In this document: in pieces, positions 6,968-13,090 of the stretch
Position numbering within the stretch: the stretch's first letter is position 1
How the letters are laid out: each line of letters opens with the position of its first letter
The notes under the pieces: generated by a model
Database searches by the model: none
The model's input: only the letters and a program-made list of their open reading frames with translations
What the model was told of the DNA's origin: nothing
Position numbers and translations under genes: made by a program
Source: an uncultured bacterium
Lineage (GTDB): Bacteria; Actinomycetota; Coriobacteriia; Coriobacteriales; Coriobacteriaceae
Reading direction: 5' to 3'
DNA: 20,940 nt
Assembly (NCBI GenBank): GCA_905214465.1
Contig: CAJMMD010000036.1
Location: forward strand, 1-20,940

Positions 6968-7013
6968 TCTGTGTTCCTCTCAATAGCCCGGCACGTTCCC
7001 GCACCCGTTTTCT

Positions 7014-8075
7014 TTAGTAGTCGAACTGGTGATAGTAGCGACGATACTTGAGGTTGTGCTTGGTGACCGTCTCGTAGTAGCGAGCCAGGCGGTCGGTCAC
7101 GAGCACCGTCAGAATCCACGGGGAGACGATGACGCGGAACTCGTCGTCAAGGCCGGGGATCGCGAACTCGGCGGTGTCGATGACGTTGACGTCGGTGTCG
7201 CCGGTCACGCCGCGGGTCAGGAACGCGCGGACGCGCTCGTCGAGCTTGCGGTTCTCGTCCTCGCCCATGAACAGGAACACGGGGACGCCGGGCTCCACGA
7301 GCTCGAGGGTGCCGTGGAAGAAGTCGGCCGAGGTGATGTAGCGGGTGCGCTTCCACTGCATCTCCTCCAGGATGCACATCGAGAACAGGATCGTCTCGCC
7401 CCACAGGGCGCCGGAGCCGATGAACATGGTGTAGGGGGCCAGGGCGTACTTCTTGGCGAGCTCCTCGGCGCGCGGCTCGAAGCGCTTGCGGATATCGAGC
7501 ATGTCCTTCCAGATGTCCTTGGTCTGCTCGATAAACAGATCGAACTTGGGGAAGCAGCCGCGGCGGTTGAGCAGGCGCAGGCCGAAGCAGTCGGCGAGGT
7601 AGTAGCCCATCTCGCAGCCACCGTTACCATGATCGGAAGCCATCTTGACGCAATTCTCGGCGCCGACAGCCTGGCCGATGAGGCCCTCGGGCTTGGTCAT
7701 GGCGTAGACGCGCACGCCCATGCCCTTCATCTTCTTGACGGCCTCGAGGACCTCGGGGGTGGTGCCGGACTCGGAGGCGGTGAGCACGACGGACTTCTCG
7801 GTCATGCGCTTGTGGCCCATGGCGTTCCACTCGGCGGCGTGGATCAGGTAGACCTCGAGGTCGCGGTCGCCGAACTTGTTCATGAGGTACTCGAGCTGCA
7901 TGAGCTCGTCCCAGGTGCCGCCGACGCCCATCAGGAACACGGCGTCGTAGCCCTCGTCGGCGACCTTGTCGGCGAGCGCGGTCATCTTCTTGCCGGTCTC
8001 GTAGAGCGCCTTGCCGTCCTCGAGATAGCCCTCCTGGTCGAAATGCATGATCTCGATCTTCTCGGTTTCCTTCAT
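7014..8075 (-). CDS. gfrF: FrlB-type SIS deglycase, probable fructoselysine-6-phosphate deglycase
   Basis: 353 residues with two SIS sugar-phosphate domains (motifs VGGTWDELM near 51-59 and SESGTTPEV at 101-109). The second half closely resembles E. coli FrlB as I remember it: FFHGTLELVEPGVP here against FRHGPLEIVEPGVP, followed by GxDExR and a similar C-terminus with RRYY. The catalytic Glu and His of FraB/FrlB/GlmS enzymes, 16 residues apart, are present as Glu238 and His254. The known reaction is fructoselysine-6-P plus water to glucose-6-P plus lysine. AAAGGAGAGAC precedes the ATG at 8075. Linkage to a second GlmS-like enzyme and a complete mannose-type PTS matches gfr operons, which lack the FrlD kinase. 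Fructose-asparagine or another glycated amine is the main alternative substrate. Confidence 0.82.
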   Translation of the reverse strand: MKETEKIEIMHFDQEGYLEDGKALYETGKKMTALADKVADEGYDAVFLMGVGGTWDELMQLEYLMNKFGDRDLEVYLIHAAEWNAMGHKRMTEKSVVLTASESGTTPEVLEAVKKMKGMGVRVYAMTKPEGLIGQAVGAENCVKMASDHGNGGCEMGYYLADCFGLRLLNRRGCFPKFDLFIEQTKDIWKDMLDIRKRFEPRAEELAKKYALAPYTMFIGSGALWGETILFSMCILEEMQWKRTRYITSADFFHGTLELVEPGVPVFLFMGEDENRKLDERVRAFLTRGVTGDTDVNVIDTAEFAIPGLDDEFRVIVSPWILTVLVTDRLARYYETVTKHNLKYRRYYHQFDY

Positions 8076-8135
8076 TTGTCTCTCCTTTCTGGGGTTGTTT
8101 CCACATCCCCCATGCCAACGGGCATCAAAACCCGC

Positions 8136-9251
8136 TTACATTCCGTAACACTCGGCCGCTTTGGCCTTAAGCGCATTGACTGACTCTTCGTAGCCCTCTG
8201 CCTTGACCTCCATTTGCTTGGAGACGGCATCAAGATACGGGTGCACGTCCCATGACTTCAGACGCTCGGCTATCATGGCCGCAATCGTCTGGAAGAACAC
8301 AAGATTGGGAATTGCGCTGAGCAGCGGAGCCACCTGAGGCACCGCAACCTCGTGAGCCCTACCCTTGGGATGGGCCGTGAGCAGCACCGTTTTTGTCGTA
8401 ACGTTCGATAGCGCATCAGCGATATTCGCAAGACGCTCCGACCCCTGCGGATCGTCGACGATAAACACCAGATAGCCCGGAACGATCTGCATCTCGGGAC
8501 CGTGGACGAACTCCTCGCCTTCGTGATGCATGGCAGGAATCTTGATGGTCTCGCTCAGCTTGAGGGCCGCCTCTTCGGCAACGCCATAGTTGGGGCCGTT
8601 GCCGACGACCATGGCGGGCGTGTGCTCAGAAAGCTCGAGCATGTGGTCTTGGACATATGCCTCGGCGGTCTTGCACATCACGGCATTGGCCTGGATGGCC
8701 TCGCGCAGGTCGTCAAGACGCTGGGCAACGCCCTTGGCGTCAATCGTTCCGCGCGCCTGACCGCCGTAAATACCAAAGAGCACCAGGTACTCAACGAGCA
8801 CCTCGACGCCCAGAGTCACAAAGTCCACCGACTCGACGCCCACACCGTAGTCAAGAACGATGTCAGCGTGTTCCTTGATGGGTGCCTCGACGTTTGCCGT
8901 GAGCGCAACTGCAGCCATATCGTGTGCGCGCATGTAATCGAGCGCCGCAATCGTATTGGTCGAATAGCCACTCTGCGAAACGGCAATGTTGAGCGCATGC
9001 TGCGGATAGGTGTGTTCAAAATCGACGAAGGCCTCGGGCGTCACAACGGACACCTGCATTTGCAGGGCATCTTGCAGGTAATCGCGGGCGCAATCGGCGG
9101 CATGGCGCGACGAACCCGAAGCAACGATGCGCAGCGCGTCAAAAGAACCGGACTGGAAAATATCAACGAGCTGCGCTACCAGCTCAGACGAACGCTCGAG
9201 GTTCTCCCCCATACGCACATGGGCAAGCTGAACGTAATCGAGCATCTTCAT
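8136..9251 (-). CDS. gfrE: GlmS-isomerase-like SIS enzyme, probable glucoselysine-6-phosphate deglycase
   Basis: 371 residues containing only the isomerase half of glucosamine-6-P synthase; no glutamine amidotransferase domain. SIS motifs: SGSSRHAAD (45-53) and SQSGYSTNT (92-100). The region EEAALKLSE...EEFVHGP gives Glu234 and His250, at the spacing of E. coli GlmS Glu488 and His504; Lys345 near the C-terminus may match Lys603. In gfr operons this closer GlmS homologue is GfrE, which splits glucoselysine-6-P to fructose-6-P and lysine. I start at the ATG at 9251, preceded by GAGGTGAGACG; a longer frame to 9290 lacks a good site and would run into the operator region. First gene of the operon, 60 bp before gfrF. 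Confidence 0.78.
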   Translation of the reverse strand: MKMLDYVQLAHVRMGENLERSSELVAQLVDIFQSGSFDALRIVASGSSRHAADCARDYLQDALQMQVSVVTPEAFVDFEHTYPQHALNIAVSQSGYSTNTIAALDYMRAHDMAAVALTANVEAPIKEHADIVLDYGVGVESVDFVTLGVEVLVEYLVLFGIYGGQARGTIDAKGVAQRLDDLREAIQANAVMCKTAEAYVQDHMLELSEHTPAMVVGNGPNYGVAEEAALKLSETIKIPAMHHEGEEFVHGPEMQIVPGYLVFIVDDPQGSERLANIADALSNVTTKTVLLTAHPKGRAHEVAVPQVAPLLSAIPNLVFFQTIAAMIAERLKSWDVHPYLDAVSKQMEVKAEGYEESVNALKAKAAECYGM

Positions 9252-9444
9252 CGTCTCACCTCGTAACAAATCATTAGTATTTGATATCAATCACAGTTAC
9301 AGGTTACGGCTTTTTGATACCTCTTTGTCGATTAATTTATCCCCATCGGCGAACGGTCGATTTTGAGCCCTGTAAGGTTGTATATACAGCTGACCCAACG
9401 ATCAAAACTGGTTAGTTTCCCAGCCGTTATTCACAAAATACCAG
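9252..9444 (-). promoter_or_regulatory. gfr operon promoter region with putative operators
   Basis: Contains TTGATATCAAT (9281-9291) and, 27 bp further, TTTTTGATACC (9311-9321). These are the same pair of boxes seen at 144-187 and 3295-3338, although 2 bp closer together. A third block, GAACGGTCGA (9351-9360), lies exactly 68 bp beyond the first box, as it does at 212-221 in the left gfrF promoter. A -10 such as TACTAA (complement of 9271-9276) is possible, but no convincing -35 was found, so the exact start is uncertain. The region separates the GntR genes from the operon they probably control. Confidence 0.6.
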
Positions 9445-10158
9445 CTAGTACGTATAGGTGTAGCCGCCCGTATCGCCACGATTGAAGGACTTTACATACT
9501 CGATAGCCTGACCGCTCGCGTCATAGCTCACGCATTCCAAAAGCAAAACAAGATCGCCCTGTTCCAGTCCAAGGAGGCCGGCATCTCGTGCGCCCAGCGC
9601 TTCGATATCGAGCTTTTCCTGTGCCATGACTGGCTTTCGGCCCAGCATCTCATAGGTCTCGTACAAACTGAAGACCGACACGTCAATATCTTCGATGGTT
9701 GGGAACAGCAGGCAGGGAATCAGCGCCGTCTCAATCGATACGGGGCTACCGTTTATGCAGTTCAGGCGTCGAACGGAATAGAGCAGGTCGTCCTCGGCGA
9801 TGCCAAACAGGTCGGCGTAATATGGCCCCGCATAACGCTTGGAACGCGCGAGAATACGGACGGACGGCTCGCCGCCCGAAGCACGGACCGATTCACGGAA
9901 ACCGACCGTGCGTTCAAAAAAAGCAGGTACTTTCTGCGCCACAAAGGCACCTTTTCCCCGAACACGGCGAATCTGCCCGCGCCGAACCAGCTCATCGACA
10001 GCGCTTCGGATGGTCAAGCGTGTCGTACCAAATTCCTCGGCAAGGTCTTTTTCGGACGGAATCATGGAACCCGTGGGATATATACTGCGCTCGATACGTT
10101 CCTCGATGCGGCGTCGAATGCGCATATAAACCGGGGTGGCATCTACTGTTTCAGCCAT
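9445..10158 (-). CDS. GntR/HutC-family transcriptional regulator with UTRA domain
   Basis: 237 residues. An N-terminal winged helix-turn-helix (about 8-75, with IPSEKDLAEEFGTTRLTIRSAV and ending RGKGAFVA) is followed by a UTRA ligand-binding domain (about 95-232). HutC/UTRA regulators usually repress sugar or amino-sugar operons and release DNA on binding a phosphorylated sugar. The ATG at 10158 lies inside the end of the preceding GntR gene (16-bp overlap), so the two are co-translated. It is the gene directly upstream of the gfr operon, 193 bp away. E. coli FrlR belongs to the same broad family, whereas Salmonella gfr uses a sigma-54 activator, so control here differs. Confidence 0.9.
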   Translation of the reverse strand: MAETVDATPVYMRIRRRIEERIERSIYPTGSMIPSEKDLAEEFGTTRLTIRSAVDELVRRGQIRRVRGKGAFVAQKVPAFFERTVGFRESVRASGGEPSVRILARSKRYAGPYYADLFGIAEDDLLYSVRRLNCINGSPVSIETALIPCLLFPTIEDIDVSVFSLYETYEMLGRKPVMAQEKLDIEALGARDAGLLGLEQGDLVLLLECVSYDASGQAIEYVKSFNRGDTGGYTYTY

Positions 10159-10910
10159 TGTTCACCTGCCACGCTCCTCATGCCGTTCTCTTCGCCGTTA
10201 TCGGCAAAGCGGAACTTTGTGGGCAAAATCACCGATTTGCAATGCTCCACAAAACGCATGTCCTTATCAAATTCGATCGAGCTCTCATAGAACACCGGCG
10301 TTCCCTCTTCTTGCTGGAGCAGCTCGGCCTCTTCGGCGTTCAAACGCGAGATGGAGATATGCTCACGTCCATGCTCAACACGCACGCCACCTTCTTTGAG
10401 CAAGACATCGTAAAGGCTCTCACACTCAAAATCGTGTTCGGGAAGCGATGGGCACAGGGACAGGTTAACGTGAGCGGTCTCGATTGACGCCGGCTCGCCC
10501 TCAATAAGTCGAACGCGCTGCATGCGGAGCAAGGGAGCGTCTACAGCCACCCCAAGCTTGTCGGCAAGCGCCTCATCCGCCTCGATGGTCCCGGTGGAAA
10601 CCAGACGAGAAGAGGGGTGCAGGCCGGCAGTCCGTACAGCATCGGAAAAGTTATACGTTTCCTGGAAGATGTTCAACGGCTTGGGAGGACACACATACGT
10701 ACCCGATCCGCGACGGCTCTCGAGCGTTCCACACGAGATGAGCCGCGTGATACCGGCACGCAACGCCGTACGCGAAACGCCAATCTCTTCGCACAGCACG
10801 CGCTCGGCCGGCAGGCGATCGCCGCCGGCAAGCTGATGGTGCTGGATATACCAAAGAATTCCCTCAACAGCACGATCTTTGGGGGGAATTGCATAAGATT
10901 CGCCTGCCAT
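10143..10910 (-). CDS. GntR/HutC-family transcriptional regulator with UTRA domain (second)
   Basis: 255 residues with the same two-part layout: winged helix at about 9-78 (LPAERVLCEEIGVSRTALRAGI, then RRGSGTYV) and a UTRA domain from about 95 to 240. It is clearly a distinct protein from its neighbour, not a recent copy. Start ATG at 10910 with GAGGAG 8 nt upstream. It is translated just before the other GntR gene and overlaps it. Two adjacent regulators could answer to the two deglycase substrates, or form a heteromeric pair; sequence cannot decide. Confidence 0.9.
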   Translation of the reverse strand: MAGESYAIPPKDRAVEGILWYIQHHQLAGGDRLPAERVLCEEIGVSRTALRAGITRLISCGTLESRRGSGTYVCPPKPLNIFQETYNFSDAVRTAGLHPSSRLVSTGTIEADEALADKLGVAVDAPLLRMQRVRLIEGEPASIETAHVNLSLCPSLPEHDFECESLYDVLLKEGGVRVEHGREHISISRLNAEEAELLQQEEGTPVFYESSIEFDKDMRFVEHCKSVILPTKFRFADNGEENGMRSVAGEQWLKQ

Positions 10911-10948
10911 TGCACAGACTCCTCATTCAGACACGTATGCCGACAAAA

Positions 10949-11437
10949 TTAGGCCAGCCCTCCCATGGCATCAAATTCGGCCTTGATCTTCTCGGCGACA
11001 TTCCGATACGACTTATATAGACTTGAATCGCGTTTGACCTCGTCGGTCATAACGGGAATCTCTAATTTGGAAACCTCGTCTTTTCCCGTCTGAACCGCCA
11101 CAACAACGCCCATACCAAGACACATATTACGCTTGGCAGCGTTTATTTTCGCCGCCTTGGCAGGATTTGCCAGGATACGCTGGGCAAATTCCTGTTTAGA
11201 GACCGCTTCTTCGGCCTCCGGATCGCCCGCCTCGGCCACTTCGCACTGCAACACGTCCGCATAGTCAAAAATCTTCGGCTCTGCACCACGCTGATGCACG
11301 GCCCACTTGCGATGCGTGGCATCCTGGTAGATAGCCGGCAAAAACGTAAACCGCGGCGGGTCCAAAATCGTATCCGTGATGGTAAACACATCGGGATCAA
11401 AGGCATCCTGCGGGTTTTTCTTCTTGAACAGCCCCAT
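10949..11437 (-). CDS. Conserved-looking protein of unknown function
   Basis: 162 residues, not recognised. It begins MGLFKKKNPQDAFDPDVF and has no signal peptide or membrane segment. A moderately charged body contains a short hydrophobic patch (CLGMGVVVAV near 117) and an acidic stretch around 80-95 (AEAGDPEAEE). The frame is open to 11470, but the ATG at 11437 has GGGAGGCTGAT in the right place. It ends 38 bp before the GntR pair on the same strand and could be co-transcribed with them. The MGLFKKK start and overall style recall small cytosolic proteins of the DUF4428 kind, but the cysteine motif of that family is missing, so I give no family. Confidence 0.7.
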   Translation of the reverse strand: MGLFKKKNPQDAFDPDVFTITDTILDPPRFTFLPAIYQDATHRKWAVHQRGAEPKIFDYADVLQCEVAEAGDPEAEEAVSKQEFAQRILANPAKAAKINAAKRNMCLGMGVVVAVQTGKDEVSKLEIPVMTDEVKRDSSLYKSYRNVAEKIKAEFDAMGGLA

Positions 11438-11530
11438 ATCAGCCTCCCGTACTAGCATTAAACAACTCAAGCTGAATATAGCACCAATTTCAAGCCGCCG
11501 CCTTACCCTATCGGTGCGCGGCGTCTATAG

Positions 11531-11588
11531 CTCGCCCAGCGGGGTAATACGGGCGAGGGCCGGGAAGTTCGCGAAGCCCACTTCCCGG
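11531..11588. repeat. Loop-conserved hairpin repeat, copy I (partial), plus adjacent stem-loop
   Basis: CCGGGAAGT (11560-11568) and ACTTCCCGG (11580-11588) flank the 11-nt loop TCGCGAAGCCC. The bases to the right (to about 11635) match the right arm of copy III, but the matching left arm is missing, so this is a half-copy. Just to the left, CTCGCCC/GGGCGAG (11531-11557) forms another 7-bp stem. It lies between the AEC transporter stop and the 162-residue gene and may double as a terminator. Confidence 0.75.
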
Positions 11589-11639
11589 AGCAAGGCCACC
11601 CCGCCGGGCAAGGCCCCAGCGCGAGGCCGTCCCGGATGC

Positions 11640-12578
11640 CTACCCGCACAGCGTGGCTACGAGCGGGATAGTCAGAATGGAGCAAATGATCGACAGAAAC
11701 GTGCACTGCATCATGGGGCGTGCATCCTTACCGTATTGAAGGCAGTACAGCGTACCGTTGCTGCCCACCGGCATTGCCATATCGAGCACAAGCGTCGCGA
11801 TAAACATGGGCGTCATGCCGGGCCACAAGCGCGCGACGGCAAGACATGCCACCGGCACGACAACCAGGCGAAATGCCACGGCAGCATAGGCACGCCAGTT
11901 GGTGAGCATCTCGAGCGGACGGTACTTGGCGATAGACGACCCCATGAGCAACAATGCCGCAGGAGTGGTCATGGTGCCAACGATGGAAATCGAGTCGCCC
12001 AGCACGCCCCAATCGGTCCATCCGGTGAGCACGATCCCAAGCACAGCAGTACTTGCAATGAGACCAGGACTCTTGCAGCAGGCGGCAATATTGCGCATCT
12101 GCGTTTTAAGGCCACCACCTATTCCGCTAAATAACATAACGCCGACGGTAAACATAAGAAAGTTTGGGGGGATAAGCGCAATCGATGCATACAACAGCGC
12201 TTGTTTTCCCAACACCGCCGAAATAACCGGAAAACCGATAAACCCGGCATTACCGAAAAGCACGGCGAAGCGATATGAGCATTCCGTCCCTTTGGGAACG
12301 CGAAGAGCAGCGGTGACAGCAAACGCGATAACGGTCGCCACCACATACATCACAAAGGACAGTCCCATGAGCGAAAACGTATCGGCAATGCTCGGAAGCT
12401 TCACATCATCGCCCAGCGCTGACGAAAGCACCAAGCACGGTAGCGCCACCTGCAACAGCAGATGCGACAGCTCGCGCTCGAACTCCGCTTTCATAAACCC
12501 CAGCTTGGCGATACACCACCCCAACAGGATCGGCAAAGAAACCGTCACCATCTGTAAGGCCACGCTCGTAAAACTCAT
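11640..12578 (-). CDS. AEC-family (auxin efflux carrier-type) transporter
   Basis: 312 residues with about ten hydrophobic helices, starting MSFTSVALQMVTVSLPILLGWCIAKLGF, a typical AEC/MembTrans N-terminus. Diagnostic-looking stretches are FAVLFGNAGFIGFPV (about 108-122) and the late 'MAMPVGSNGTLYCLQYGKD' region. Bacterial members transport carboxylates such as malate or malonate, and some carry amino acids, so the substrate is open. Start ATG at 12578 with GAGGGGGAG upstream. It is isolated by hairpin-rich spacers on both sides and is probably monocistronic. No regulator is adjacent. Confidence 0.88.
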   Translation of the reverse strand: MSFTSVALQMVTVSLPILLGWCIAKLGFMKAEFERELSHLLLQVALPCLVLSSALGDDVKLPSIADTFSLMGLSFVMYVVATVIAFAVTAALRVPKGTECSYRFAVLFGNAGFIGFPVISAVLGKQALLYASIALIPPNFLMFTVGVMLFSGIGGGLKTQMRNIAACCKSPGLIASTAVLGIVLTGWTDWGVLGDSISIVGTMTTPAALLLMGSSIAKYRPLEMLTNWRAYAAVAFRLVVVPVACLAVARLWPGMTPMFIATLVLDMAMPVGSNGTLYCLQYGKDARPMMQCTFLSIICSILTIPLVATLCG

Positions 12579-12608
12579 CTACTCCCCCTCTTATCTATCC
12601 CACGAGTG

Positions 12609-12675
12609 CCGGGGCGGGGTGCTTGGTTTTGGAAGTGGGCTTCGCGAACTTCCAAAACCAAGCACCCCGCCCCGG
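12609..12675. repeat. Loop-conserved hairpin repeat, copy II (inverted)
   Basis: A perfect 28-bp inverted repeat (12609-12636 with 12648-12675) surrounds an 11-nt loop, GGGCTTCGCGA. On the minus strand the loop reads TCGCGAAGCCC, identical to copies I and III. The closing AAGT/ACTT is also shared, but the rest of the stem sequence is quite different. It is immediately upstream of the AEC gene. Confidence 0.85.
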
Positions 12676-12790
12676 CCCCGGCAATGTAATTTTGGCTGAC
12701 CATAGTTAGATGCACGGTTTCCAAGGCAGTAACAGCCAAGTCCCCATTACATTAAAAAATATCAGCCCCCGCATATCGAAACGGTCGAGA

Positions 12791-12876
12791 GGGCCTTGCC
12801 CGGCGGGGTGGCCTTGCTCCGGGAAGTTCGCGAAGCCCACTTCCCGGAGCAAGGCAACCCGCCCGGAGCAGGCCCC
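12791..12876. repeat. Loop-conserved hairpin repeat, copy III
   Basis: Loop TCGCGAAGCCC (12828-12838) is closed by AAGT/ACTT. The stem is a perfect 17 bp at the core (GCCTTGCTCCGGGAAGT and its complement) and extends imperfectly to about 37 bp per side, with GGGCC and GGCCCC at the ends. The right arm is homologous to the right flank of copy I. Confidence 0.82.
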
Positions 12877-12948
12877 AGCGCGAGACCATCCAGCAATGCG
12901 CTCCCCGAGCAATCGCTCACCGCTGGTTGCGCAAAAGTCAGCGAGCGA

Positions 12949-13041
12949 GTTCCAGGTGCCCCAGGTCGCCGCGAAAGAGGAGCGACGCGTACTTCTTGTA
13001 CGCGAGCGACGGTTTGAACGGCGAGATGGGGTGCCTGGAAC
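12949..13041. repeat. Imperfect nested inverted repeat (structured element)
   Basis: Outer arms of 23 nt (12949-12971 and 13019-13041; GTTCCAGG at one end, CCTGGAAC at the other) pair with four mismatches. An inner perfect 7-bp stem, CGCGTAC (12986-12992) with GTACGCG (12998-13004), has loop TTCTT. The result is a two-tier structure of about 93 nt. It could be a small RNA, an old mobile-repeat remnant or a terminator region. No coding capacity is supported. Confidence 0.6.
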
Positions 13042-13059
13042 CCGCGCAGCGTCGAGCCA

Positions 13060-13085
13060 TTACGCGGTTTGGTAAAACCGCGTAA
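13060..13085 (-). terminator. Stem-loop after xfp, probable terminator
   Basis: TTACGCGGTTT (13060-13070) and AAACCGCGTAA (13075-13085) form a perfect 11-bp stem with a 4-nt loop, 5 bp after the xfp stop. The minus-strand tail is not T-rich, so termination may depend on the strong stem alone, or the stem may protect the mRNA 3' end. Confidence 0.65.
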
Positions 13086-13090
13086 CTAAG

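Larger units (their letters stand above)
12579..13090. other. 512-bp intergenic region with hairpins and no supported gene
   Basis: This lies between the xfp stop and the AEC start. It holds loop-conserved hairpin copies II and III, an imperfect 23-bp inverted repeat (12949-13041) and a terminator-like stem (13060-13085), listed separately. The short open frames here run through the palindromes, lack ribosome binding sites and do not look like proteins. Confidence 0.7.

Noticed and set aside
8136..9251. Glucosamine-6-phosphate synthase (GlmS)
   Set aside because: The N-terminal glutamine amidotransferase domain is absent, the protein starts directly with the SIS part, and it is linked to a PTS and an FrlB-like enzyme.
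7014..9251. AgaS-type enzymes of an N-acetylgalactosamine PTS locus
   Set aside because: No deacetylase or tagatose-phosphate genes are present, and the HGTLELVEPGVP region and C-terminus match FrlB.
11531..13085. CRISPR array from repeated palindromes
   Set aside because: There are only three copies, in mixed orientation, irregularly spaced, with variable stems and a gene between them; no cas genes.
12579..13090. Small genes in the spacer upstream of the AEC transporter
   Set aside because: The frames cross perfect palindromes and lack ribosome binding sites; the region is better explained as structured repeats.
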